64,000 bases of DNA. Origin: Epichloe hybrida (Eukaryota > Ascomycota > Sordariomycetes > Hypocreales > Clavicipitaceae). The translations under genes and the position numbers were made by a program. The stretch covers positions 2,480,001-2,544,000 of the forward strand of contig JAFEKR010000006.1 of the NCBI GenBank assembly GCA_019022495.1. Reading direction: 5' to 3'. Of this stretch, positions 13,001-24,400 are shown piece by piece. Numbering within the stretch: position 1 is the first letter of the stretch; each line of letters begins with the position of its first letter. The notes beneath the pieces were generated by a model. It made no database searches. It had not been told where the DNA came from and saw only the letters and a list, made by a program, of their open reading frames with translations.

Positions 13001-14420
13001 CCTAGTACCTTAATTAGTTTTCTAGGCCTTAAATTTAATCTTTACCTTCCTAGTATCTAACTTATTAAGTATAATAGTTAGTATTATACTTTATAAAGCT
13101 AAGAATTAAGGGTAGCTTACTAATAAATATCCTGTAGTACTTATATTAGCTATAATACCTTTAAAGGTTCTAGATAAATATTATCCTTTAAGTATAAATA
13201 CGCTTAGTACCTTATCTAGTTCCTAAAGATTAAATAAATTCTTCTTAGCTAGAGTATAAGTTATTACTTTACTAGTGAGAATCTTGGTAATTACACGGCT
13301 ATTATAGGTAGTCCTATATGTAAAGAAGCTTATAAGCACTTAGTTATTATTATCTTCTTTACTAAAACCAAGTTTTATTAGGTACTAGTTAATATTATTA
13401 TCTTTAGCTAATTTAGAATTATTACCTTTATACTATATTAGGAATATATTATATAAAAAAGCTATTAAGTCTATATAGAAGTAATTCTTAAAGCGCTAGA
13501 ACACCTTCTTCTAGTCCTTATCTAAGTGCTTAGTTAACTAATAACCTTCTTTACTATATATATAACACTTTTTTAAGCGGTAAGGCTTACTCTTTAATAT
13601 AAATTAACTATATTAGGCTTCCTTACCTTTCCTATTATACTTATAGTTAGTCTAAAAGTATTCCTTAGTGCTAGCTTCTATAAGGAACTACTATTAATTA
13701 ATTAAAGCTTCAGATTCACTAATTAATATCCTTATCTATTTGTAAAAGCATTAGAGATTAATAGGAGAATTAATAATATAGGCCTTATATTCTAGGATTC
13801 CTTTGTAAGCATTTAGAATCTAACTATAGAGATCTAATTCTAACTATAATCCATAAGGATTTACCCTTTATAAATTTAAAAGCTTTATTATAAGGTCTTT
13901 AAAGTATTTAATCTTTAATTTATTAGGGTTCTCTTAGATAATTATAAGTAGCTGTAATTTTCCTTATAATAGATAGTTTTTCTAATACATATTATCTATC
14001 TTAAACTTTTACCTAATTCTATAGATAAGAGTTAGGAGATCTTAGGGGTCTCTTTAGCTTAAAAGGTTCTCTAGGAAGTACTAAAGTAATCTTCCTTTTA
14101 GTATAAACTTAAAGCTATAGCCTAACTATTCTTATATAATACCTAGTATCTTATACTTTCTTTAATAAGTTAAGAGCTTAATATTAAGAATATTATACTT
14201 AGTGTTATACTTAATACTCTTATTATTATAGAACTTATTATAATTAAGTAGTTACTTTAATAAGGATTAGCCTATCTCCTAAGGGGGAATAGGGATAATT
14301 AAATCTTATAGAAGGGGTACTATAGTTCTAGACTATAAAGAGGGATTATAATACCTTACTATAGGAGGGGAAGTAAGGGGGGTCTAGGCTTATAGTTAAG
14401 GGCTTATAATAAGGGGATTA
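10035..14420 (-). pseudogene. Copia-D1 gag-pol relic (gag, protease, integrase, RT, RNase H)
   Basis: Polyprotein relic of a Ty1/copia element, read on the minus strand from 14420 downward. Gag is truncated at its N-terminal side by Copia-B1. The zinc knuckle is at about 13575-13525, the protease block (F-K-G-I-I-A-N-I-S for an expected D-T-G core) at about 13190-13111, and the integrase zinc finger plus DDE core at about 12680-12300. The RT covers about 11750-10950, with the TYQQV-like and TYNPCLL-like blocks, and RNase H runs to 10035. Many Q codons are now TAA/TAG, and the protease Asp reads Asn. Order and motifs match Copia-A and Copia-C. It is dead, with no start codon left. Confidence 0.8.
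10187..10396 (-). pseudogene. Copia-D1 RNase H C-terminal fragment, 69-codon open remnant
   Basis: The longest open frame in the window. Its protein contains SLYKYLIKLSTIKEKRLI, the conserved ...D(S)-x-SL-x-E/K-L-x3-TxEKRL-x-IDI... block of copia RNase H, which removes RNA from the RNA/DNA hybrid during reverse transcription. The same block is at about 26600-26670 (Copia-A1) and 44460-44525 (Copia-C1). The ATG lies inside the former domain, after the catalytic part, and the frame ends at a RIP-type stop (expected Q/R). It is a chance gap between stops inside the gag-pol relic, not a gene. Confidence 0.85.
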
Positions 14421-15124
14421 TGTTAAAAATAAGACTTTTTTTTAGCCCTTTTCTAGTTAAAAAACCTTCTTATTACTAGCTTGCTTTACAAGTCTAATAG
14501 CTACACTATAGCTATTAACAGTCGCGAGGGTAGCTATTAATAGCTATGACTAACTGTGTGAATAACTAATTAGTTAATTACGTTATAGCTACAAGTGTAG
14601 CTATAACCATGTTACTAGTAATTAGGTAAGCTAGGGTAACGTAAGCTAGGGTAATGTAAGCAGGTTACCTTACATATAACTTACCCTATAGCTATCTTTA
14701 ATAATGATTTTCTCTTTATTTAAAGGTTATATAAAAGTTTTATATATAGTAAATTAAAGCTTAAAGATAAGGCTTTCTTTTTATATAAGGTTATTTTTTA
14801 GACTAAAAGTTAGTGCATATAGGTTACTAGCTAGTATAGTAGTAAGTTGATTTTTTTAGTTTTTGCATATAAATGAATTTTGCGGAAAATCAAAAGTAGC
14901 CTGTAAGACCCTGTTAGTGGCCTAGATTCACCAATACGGTTAGTAGGTCTATAAGAGGAAAAAGATCTTTTTAACTAGCTAGATAGCTAGTTCTCTTAAC
15001 TAACAATAGCCGCATTGCCTGTATAACATATCTAAAATCAATTCTATTACTTTATAAGATATTATAAAAGTAATTTAAATTAAATTCTATTAGTTAATAA
15101 CTACTATAACCTTCTATTACGTTA
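14421..15124 (+). repeat. Copia-B1 5' LTR, 3' end deleted
   Basis: Starts TGTTAAAAATAAGAC. It follows the 3' LTR until ...CTATTACGTTA at 15124. The last ~95 bp of the family LTR (present at 45490-45582 and 53151-53245) and any primer-binding site are missing. It also lacks one 24-bp palindromic unit found at about 20495-20520. Confidence 0.85.
14570..14690 (+). promoter_or_regulatory. Copia-B LTR putative promoter block (palindrome, paired repeats, TATA)
   Basis: A 12-bp arm palindrome GTTATAGCTACA-AG-TGTAGCTATAAC (14582-14607) is followed by two ~15-bp repeats GCTAGGGTAACGTAA and GCTAGGGTAATGTAA, then ACATATAACTTACCCTATAG. The better-kept Copia-B2 copy has TGACGTAA in both repeats and TATATATAA after them. 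The promoter role is inferred from position inside the LTR. Confidence 0.35.
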
Positions 15125-15234
15125 CTTTATGTGCGAATATAGAAGACTTCCCTTCTATAAAAAAGGAAGGACCCGTGAGATAGAAGCTTTTCCCTTCTAT
15201 AAAAAGGAAAATAAATACTAAAGGAAAGGGAAAG

Positions 15235-18200
15235 GGACCTATTATCCCTAACCTTAGTGCGCAAGAGGTTCTAAATAACTAGCTAAAAGAGCAGGCTATT
15301 AAGTAATAAGCAAGTATAGACTAGTTATTAGAGAAGCTAGAAAGCCTATCTATAACTATAAATAGTTGTATGGAGGGTGTGGAATCTAATAAGCCCGCTA
15401 GTTAGCAGTAAGATTAGCAGCCTATTTAAGAAAATCAAGCTAAATCTAGCTCTATACAAGCAACCTTTAATAATTTAATTATTAAGGAATTTAATAAGAG
15501 GGTTTATAGTTTTCTAGAGACTACTAGGCTTAAAGGAGCTGAAAATTTTGAACAATAGAAACAAGCCCTAACTATCTAATTTAAAGCTTTAGGTATGCCT
15601 AATTTTCTAGATAATCCGGAGAGTTCTAGGGCGCTAGGGGATCTAGATTAAGCTATTATCCTTATGTTATTAAGGGATAGTTATATAGAAGGACCCTAAG
15701 CCGCTATAACTTAGTAAAAATTACCTAAAGAAGCCTATAATTTACTTATAAGGCAATATTTATATAGCGTTAAACTCCAGAGAGGGTCCCTATACTTAGA
15801 ATTTTATAACCTGAATTTTTAAGAGTTTAAGGGGACTTTAGAATCCTTTAATATAGTCTTTAATAATTTACTAGCTAGATTATTAATTTCTAGGGTCCTA
15901 ATTGCTCCTATAGATTAGGTTAATTAATATCTTTAATCCCTAAAATTAACCTTCCCTTAGTAGGCTAAGAGGCAACGATTTAGCATGCGTACGAATAGGG
16001 CTATAGGGGCTCCCCTAGAAGCCCTAAATCTTTAATTTTTAATAGCAAACCTTCTAGTAGAACAGAGGGATAAATCATTTACAGTATCCAAAGCCCTGAA
16101 TTATAGGGCTAAAAACCTTAAAAAAGGGGCTAAGGATAAAGACAAAGCCCCTAAGGATTAGAAAAAGAAAGAAGGCTCTAAAGAAAATAAGGGCTTTTCT
16201 AATTCTAATTCTTCTTCTAATAAGAAGAAGAAGAAGAAGCAAAAAGGTTAAAGATTAAATAAAAAGGATAATAAAGAGACCTTTAGAGAGGGATCTTTTA
16301 TACTAGGAAATTATAACCTTTCTAATAGTGCTCTTAAACTATATAAGAAGCCTAGCCTTTATAAGACTAGTTATAAGAGCTCTAGTAATAGTAGCTCTAA
16401 TTCTAGCTCTAGTGAATCGGATAATGAAAATCAAGAAATTAAAACCTTAAATGGTTTTAATTATTACAGTAAAGATATAAAAAAGGCCTTATTATATAAT
16501 ATAGGTTTAACTATATATATTATTAATTCTAGGGAGGTCTTTAGGGATTATACCCCTTATAAAAAGGGGGAATCTAACCCTATAATAACTAGTAGTGGCC
16601 CTATTTACACTAAGGGCCACGGTAGTGCTATTTTTAAGGTCTTATATTAGAAAAATCCAGTAAGACATAGGACCTTAGTGCTTAAAGATGCGCTATATTT
16701 TCCTTAGCTTAATATTAATATAGTTAGTGAACTTACGCACTATATATCTAGTGGTTGCCTTATAAAAAACCTACTTTATCTTAAAGATAAGTCTTATATT
16801 ATAACCTTAGATATAGAAAAACATGGTTTTTTCTTTTACGTTAAAAACCAATCTACGCCAAAGTTATCTAAAGGGCCTTATAATAACTCTTATTACATCT
16901 AACCTTTTACCTACGCCGCTTTTAAGGGTTATAGTTACCCTATAGAGGTTTAAATTCCCTCTAAAAGGCTAGATTAGGCTTCTAATTCAGATAAAATCAA
17001 CAAAAATAATAATAATATTAAAGAAATCATACAGGATGATTTAGAGGAATTAGTCCCTTCTTCTTTACCTATAGCCCTAGGTTAGGTCCCTTATAAATCT
17101 AAGGAAATAGATTTAGGGGTATTAGAGAGCCCTAGTAGAGGAAAAGGGTCCCTAATACCTCTCTAAGAGGCCTATGGTTCTTAAGGGGCCTAGTAAGGGA
17201 CTAGTAAAGAGAGCCCTAGTCTAGATTCTAATTTAGACCCTAAGGATCTTTAATATTAATAGTTATTAGAACTAGCTAGCCTATAGTATATATAATTAGG
17301 GCACCTAGGTCTTCCTTTACTAAAGAAAACTAGCCTTATAACTAAAGGAATCCCTGATTTTTCTAAAATTAAGAATAAGGACTTTAGATATATTGCTTAT
17401 AATTAATCTAAGGCAGTTAGAAGACCTAGGAAATTAGCTATCCCTAACCCCCCAAGAGCTCTAGATTAAATAGAGGGGGATACGCTAAAAATCAGCCCCA
17501 CGCCATATAATAAGTAGTTAATTTACTTATTTCTAGTTAATCAAAAGACTAGATATAAGTGGGTTATCTTATTACCTAATAAGGAAGGCCTAACTGTTTA
17601 TAAGGCTATTAAAGGCTTCTTCAGAGGGCTTAAAAATCAACTAGGTTAATATCCTAGGCATCTTCACTTTAATAGGGGCTAGGAAATCAATTCTAGTTAT
17701 CAAGCTTAGTTAAATTCTAAAGGGATTAAATTTACGACTTCTAGTCCCTATATCTATAAGCAAAATAGATTAGTAAAGCGTTTAATTTGTACTATTCTAG
17801 ATTGATTAAGGGCTACTATCTAGTAGGCAAAATTACCGTTATTTTTATAGTGTTTTATATTACCTATAGTTATTAACCTTGTTAATATAACTACTAATAC
17901 CACTAAGGATAAAAGCCGTAAACAACTATTATCTAGGGAGCTAAATCAGCCTTATATAACTAATATTAGTAGTATTAGAGCTTTAGGATCTTATTATAAG
18001 GTTCTAATCCCCCTAGAAAAATGACCTAAAGCCTAGAAGTTAGCAGCTAGGACTATCCCTAGAAGACTTTTAGCTACACTAGGTTCTAATACCTACCTAG
18101 TGTACATCCCCTCTAAAAGGCTAGTTATAAAGACTAGTTTTATTAAGATTATAGAACCTATAGGCCCTGTTTCTAAAGGCTTACCTAGGATTTCTATAGG

Positions 18201-20205
18201 GGATAACCCTTTAGAGGGGGAAAATAATCTAGAAAATGAAAATTAATAATATCTAGACTAAGGTTTAAAGGATTATCCTATAGATAACATAGGTATCCCT
18301 ATAGGTTAAGAAAAACCACCTATAGGCCCTAAGGAACCCCCTAAAGGCTTAATTCTAGCGGATCCTATATAGGCGCAGCCTATAACTTAACTAGGAAATT
18401 AGATTTTGACTTTGGACCTTGATTTTAATAAAATTATTGATTTTGACCCTAATATTAACCCTATGGATGTTAATATTAGTTCCCTTTTTTCTCTAGATTT
18501 TATAAAAGAAATCTACTTTAAGGTATAGGATAAGCTAAAGGAAAAGAATCCTATTAGCCCTAAGCCTAAGACCTAGAAGCAGGCTATATCTAGCCCTGAA
18601 AGGGATAAATGGATAGAAGCCACGTATAAGGAATATAAATAGCTTCTAAAGGCTAGTACTTTTAAATTTATAAGGAAAGACTAAATGCCTAAGGGCTGAA
18701 AAGTACTAAAGAATAGGCTTGTTTATAAGCTTAAAAAGGATAAAGAAAATAATCCTTTAAAATATAAGGCTTAACTTGTTGCTAAGGGATTTATATAAAT
18801 CAAAGGCCTAGATTACCTAGAGACCTTTGCTACTATAAGCATTCCCCCTAGCTAGAGGATTTTACTAGCCCTAGTAGCTTAGAATAACTAGGAAATTAAA
18901 TAAATTAATTTTATAGGAGCTTTTCTTAATAGTAAGCTATAATAATAGATTTATATAGTTATTCTAGAAGGGTTTATTAAATTCCTTAAGGTAAATCCTA
19001 AACTAGCTAAATTAGCTAGAAGTTTTAGCTAGAAACCTTCTAAAGATTAAGTAATTTTATTATAGAAGTCTTTATATAGCCTAAAACAAAGCTTAAGGGA
19101 ATAGTAATAAGCGCTAATATTAGTGCTTAAATCCCTAGGATTTAACCCTTTAATATCTAACCTAGCTATCTTCTTTAATCCTTTAACTAAAACCTTTATT
19201 ATTATGTATATTAATAACTGTCTTCTAATTAGACCGGATTTATCTTATATCTAAAGGCTTAAAAAGGAACTTTATAAAGTCTATCTAATAGAAAATAGGG
19301 GGCCTGCTGAATTCTTCTTAGGGGTTTAAATTATACGAGATAGGCCTAATAGAATACTAAAAATTTATTAATCTTAGTATATATTAGAAGCCTTAAAATA
19401 ATTTAATATACTAGATAGTAAGCCTATTAGCATACCTCTTTAGCTAGGCGTTTTAGCTACGTAAATAACTAAGCTTTTAATAGCTAGCAAAATCAAGCTT
19501 TATTAGTGTATTATAGGGACTATAATATACCTAATATTACTTATAAGGCCTGATATAGCTTTTACGCTATAGTGGTTATTTACTACACTAGCTAGCCCCT
19601 ATATAGAACACCTAAAAGTAGCTAAAAATCTGCTAAGGTATTTATTAAGGACTAGATTCCTTGCTATTATCTATAGGGGAGACCCTAAAGGTTTAGTTAG
19701 TAAAAGCCTAATAGGTTATTATAATAGTGATTTTATAGGGGATAAAAAGACCTTAAAATTAACCTATGCTTATCTATTTAAGCTAGCTAGCGGACCTATT
19801 AGCTAGAAATTAAAGAAAGCTAGTATAATAGCTCTATTAATACTAGAAGCTAAAGCTAATGCTATTTGCGAGACCTTCTAGGAGCTTTAGTGGCTTTAGG
19901 GCTTATTTAAGGAGCTAAAAACCCTTATTTCTCCCCCTATCTAGATATATTGTAATAATTAAGGCGCTATAACTACTGCTTATAACCCTGCTTTATATAG
20001 TTATATAAAGCATACCTTGCTAAAGTTTAACTATATTAGGTAATAGGTTTTAGAGGGTTTAGCTAAAATTAAATATCTAGATACAAAGTTAATGCCTGTA
20101 AATAGTCTTATAAAACCTCTTTCTAAACCTCTTTATTAGGCTTTTATTAAGCTTCTAGGGCTTAATAATTACTAAACTAATAACTTCCCTTTAACAGGGA
20201 ACTAA
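15235..20205 (+). pseudogene. Copia-B1 gag-pol polyprotein, single frame, RIP stops only
   Basis: About 1,650 codons. The three places I checked (gag near 15235, protease near 16540, RT near 18769) are all in the same frame, with no frameshift noticed. Gag (about 15240-16450) ends in a Lys-rich, Ser-rich tail without a clear zinc knuckle. The protease region (about 16510-16640) has lost its D-S-G core. Integrase follows to about 17900. The RT is canonical: LVAKGF near 18775, DYLETFA near 18815, INFIGAFLN near 18905, SLYSLKQS near 19070, and YVDD read as YINN near 19206. RNase H has the ILEAKA block near 19845. Internal stops are TAA/TAG where Q is expected and TGA where W is expected (17803, 18020). 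RIP is its only visible inactivation besides the LTR damage. The end is set at in-frame stops at 20173 or 20203. Confidence 0.88.
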
Positions 20206-20370
20206 AAATAACGTTAAAAAGGGAGCTATATTTAATAATAGCTAGGAATTTAAAAAGGGGGTCTTTTATTTTTCCTGTTTTTCCCTTTTATCTGTTATTA
20301 TCAAAAGTTATTATTTTTACCCTATAGTCTCTTTGTACACTTCTAATTGCTTTAAATGTAATTCTTTTGT

Positions 20371-20378
20371 AGAGGGGG
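20371..20378 (+). promoter_or_regulatory. Copia-B1 polypurine tract
   Basis: AGAGGGGG sits directly before the TGTTAAAA start of the 3' LTR. The same junction is seen inverted at 53974-53982 in Copia-B2. Confidence 0.7.
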
Positions 20379-20586
20379 TGTTAAAAATAAGACCTATTTT
20401 TAGCCCTTTTCTAGTTAAAGAACCTTCTTATTACTAGCTTGCTTTGTAAGTCTAATAGCTACACTGTAGCTATTAATAGTCGCGAGGGTAGCTATTAATA
20501 GCTACGTCGCAGCTATTAATAGCTGCGACTAACTATGTGAATAACTAATTAGTTAATTACGTTATGGCTATAAGTGTGGCTATAAC
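20379..20586 (+). repeat. Copia-B1 3' LTR, piece 1 of 3
   Basis: Begins TGTTAAAAATAAGACC and stops at GCTATAAC (20579-20586), the 8-bp target duplicated by hAT-H1. It holds repeated palindromes of the type AGCTATTAATAGCT at about 20470-20545. Confidence 0.9.
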
Positions 20587-20609
20587 TAGAGCATTATAAT
20601 ATAATACAA

Positions 20610-20690
20610 TACATTACACAATATAATATATCTAAAATTTTACAATACAAATAATATATATATTATTTGTATTGTTTTATATTTTTTTTT
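20610..20690. repeat. hAT-H1 left subterminal microsatellite-like repeats
   Basis: Repeated ATACAATACATTACACAATA and TACAATACAAAT words, then ATTTGTATTGTTTTATATT. The two halves are partly complementary. Confidence 0.6.
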
Positions 20691-20793
20691 TTTTAGTTTT
20701 AAGTAAATTCCTTAATTATAAGGTATATATAGTTAGTATAATAGCTTATAATAGCTTATAATAGCTTATATATATTATTATAATATATATATT

Positions 20794-21100
20794 TGTTAGA
20801 ATAAAGGTGATATTAATCGCGCGTTATAGCCGCAATTACCTAGTAGAAGCTCGGGCTACGCGCGGACCCTACACGTGACCCACAACCTAGCACGTTAATT
20901 AGCTAGGAAATGTGGGGATATAAACACGTAACCCCTTTTCCCTTTATGTATTATAACTTCTAGCTTTTTACCTCTCTTTTCCTAGAACTTAATTAATTAT
21001 AATAATAGATAATGTAGCCTAGAATAGATAATTAATAATAATACTATTCTTTAGGCTTATAACTATATTACATTAAATTTAATACCCTGTGAATCTAACA
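20794..21100 (+). repeat. Copia-A1 5' LTR
   Basis: TGTTAGAATAAAGGTGATA ... TGAATCTAACA, 307 bp, the same length as the 3' LTR. The early part keeps several CpG-containing words (ATCGCGCG, ACGCGCGG), which RIP at CpA spares. Confidence 0.93.
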
Positions 21101-21135
21101 CTAATTAGTGATTACCTTTATAGATAATCACGTAG
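21095..21135 (+). promoter_or_regulatory. Copia-A1 primer-binding region with palindrome and hairpin
   Basis: CACTAATTAGTG (21099-21110) is a perfect 12-bp palindrome across the LTR/interior junction. GTGATTACC-TTTATAG-ATAATCAC then forms a hairpin. The same junction occurs in Copia-C and Copia-D, so these families probably share a primer tRNA. The tRNA itself I could not identify. Confidence 0.5.
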
Positions 21136-21479
21136 TCTTTAAACACCGTAAATTAGTAAGGTTAATTAGAAGAGGTAGCTTATCTAATAATGACTTGCCC
21201 TATGTAATAGGAGGGCTATGTTTAATAATAAGTTATGCTAATAAAAAGGTATAATATAGCTCTTTTCTTACTTTAGTATTAATATTTATATCTATATAGA
21301 CTCTAAAATAATAAAGAAAGGTTTAATGCTAGTAGCTAAGCTATCCCCTTGTCTTTCTTTATTATACGTTCTATTACGTATTTAAAGTTAACTGCCTTAC
21401 CTTGCGATCCTTTATATTTATAATATATTATATAATCATAGTTATACCCCTTTTCTTCTTATATTATAAGATCTACCTC

Positions 21480-24400
21480 CCTTAATTAAGTAAAATATTA
21501 GATGTAGCTAGACTATCTAGAACCTCTAGTTAATTTAGAGTTCCTAGCGAGACTAATAGCTATAATGATACTATAGAAGGCGTTAAAATAGGAGATAGTA
21601 ATAAATACCTTAATAAAGGAAAACCCCCTATTTACACTAACCTATACCCTTATATCTCTATAAGGCTTTAATAATATATTATAGAAGAACTACTCTAATA
21701 AATAGGAAGTTCTAAATATAAAGAGATAATAACACCTAAGGAAATTAGTCTTTACATCCTTATAAAAACCAAATAATATAAGGAGTAAGGGTTATTTAGA
21801 AAAACACTATTCTCTGAATTTAGTAATAACTTCTATAAATAGTTAAGGGATAAGTTTATAGAAGGGAGAGACCTTTTATAAAACAGACTTTAAGACTATT
21901 TTCTTTATAATAGAGTATATATAACTATTAGAAGAGGCACTAAGATAGTAAATAACCTTAAAGAAGTAGCAAACTAAGAAGAATTTAGATTTTAGACTCT
22001 TAAAGAAATTAAAGAGGCTAGGAAGAAGTATATAGGCTTCTAATAAAACCTATAGAATAAAGAGTTCTTTTGTAATCTACTAGATAATAGTAATGTTAAA
22101 ACTAGGTAACTTACCCTATTACCCTATTTATTAGTATAATTACTATTAAAAGGATTAATAAGCTAGACTCCCCTAGGAAGACTAAGTTAATCCCCTCTAG
22201 GAAGGCCTAGCTAATCTCCCCTAGGAAGGTTAATTAACCTAGAGTTAAGACTACCTAAGGATACTATTTACAAGTATCCATAGGTAACTCCCCTGCCTAT
22301 ACCTTCACTAGAGGTAAGTTAGTAGTATTACCCTAGTAATACTACTAATAATGCCCCTAAGTAAGAGAGTTACTAATAGAGGTAACCTATGCTATCTAGG
22401 GCTAGTAGTGCCCCTATTAGCATAGCTTAAAGAGCTATAATTCCTCCTTCCTAATATAAGGAAGAGAAGAATTAGAGGGAATAATAAGCCTTAAGGGTGC
22501 TACCTATAAAGCTACTCTCTTACTTCCTAAAGACCTTACTACCCCTTTTATAAATATAAAGGGAAATACCTAGAGAACCCCTATAGACCTAGAGACTTTT
22601 ACTAAAGTAAATTATTAACCTATCTAAGGTATACCCTAAAGAATAACTCTATAGTGCTAATAACTATAATATCCTTAAATTAAAGCTTTAAACATTCCGT
22701 AGAAAGTATAAGTTACTTAATATCTAGCCTAAATAAGCTAGTTATGCTTTTAAGGTTATACTTAAAGGTAAAGCACTATAATACTATATAGACTACCTCT
22801 CTAAACCTAGATAACTATAAGATCTCCCTATGCTTATTAGCTATATAAGAGAATAATTTAAAACTAAGAATATATAGCAAAGATATCTACTAGAGTAAAA
22901 TAACACTTCCCTATAAGAAATAATAAATAATAACCTAAGTAAGTTAATAATTAAATACTTTAATAAACTCACTAAAAGACTAGCTATCTTATAATAAGTA
23001 GTGCCTAAAGTAAGCTAAACTAAAAGGGCACTTTAGAATTAACTTATTAGAGCCTATTATAGTATTTTAGAGTGTAGAGGAGTGATTATAAATCCGCTAG
23101 ATAGACTATAAGAGTTCTATAAATAGATTAGAATAACCCTTTGCCTTATTAAGGAAGAGAAGAAGAACTATTAATAGTTCCTAACTAAACCTATAACCCT
23201 AGAGTAATTCTAGACTAACTAAAGATATAATAGGAAGGGAAAAGAGACCTAATACCCCTTAAAACTATAAGGAAAAGAAGGTACTCCCTGTATAAAGAAG
23301 TGCTATGTATATAGTAAGGAAGGATACTAGTTATTTAAGCACCCTAAAGAGGACTATAAGAAGGCATTTTAACGCTTTAAGAACCACTACCTTATAGATC
23401 TAACTAATAACTTATATTATTTATTCCTTACTTAGTACAAGGGAGAACATAAGTCCTAACCCCTTATTAATAACAAAATCACTTAGTATATAAAGAGCAT
23501 TAGATTTAATAATAGCCCTAATAATACAGATAGGCTAGTACCTACAAGCTTCTTTACATATAGAACCTATATTAATAGCAAGAAAACAGTTTAATTCCTA
23601 ATAAGGTAAGTAGTATATTATAGCCTAAGCAAAGAAGACCCCTTTTAGCAGGAACTTATAAACAAAGCCCTAGTAATATTTATATTAGAAGATTGCTATT
23701 CCTATGTAACATTCTAAGGGATTATGCCTAATATAGGAGCTGTAAAGTTCTTTATAGTAGGGCACCCTTAATTTCTTGCTTTATAATATTAGATACTTAC
23801 ATTATAGCTTAATAAATTAATAAAGAAGAAGGCATTAGTTAGATTTAGCGTGGGAGACCTAATTATTACGCTTAGATTAGCTAATATGCTTACTCCCTTC
23901 GGAAACATCCTCTTTTAGGTTATCCCTATAAATACTTTATTTCTCTTATCCCTTAATAATATAGACTATTTAAAGATTAACTTTAATATCTCTAAGAACA
24001 CACTATAATAAGGAAACATTAAAGTCCCTATTATATATAAATAGGGCTATACCTAGATACTTCTTATATAGAAAGAAGAAGTAGTTACTTAGAGCTACCT
24101 TATAGAAGGCAAGCTATAGTGATTATATTACTACTTTAGGTATCTATTAATCTAATGTCTACACAAGGTTCTCTATAAATTAGGGTATAATATTAATATT
24201 AAAGCTATTAGGGAGCTAATAAGAATTTACTACTAATACTAAATATATGTAGATAGCCCTAATTACTTTAAGTTTACCCTTAAGGATAAGTATAGCTTTA
24301 ATTATAAAGTAATAGTAAATATCTTCTACCTAGATAGCAACTGCCTTATACTCTATACTATAGATATAGCTATAGCGTTTAATATAGTAAAATTCCTTAA

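Noticed and set aside
15235..20205. A ciliate-like genetic code (TAA/TAG read as Gln), because stops fall exactly at Gln positions
   Set aside because: TGA also appears at Trp positions, catalytic Asp became Asn and zinc-finger Cys became Tyr, and non-coding LTRs show the same C/T and G/A changes. Mutation by RIP explains all of these; a changed code explains only the first.
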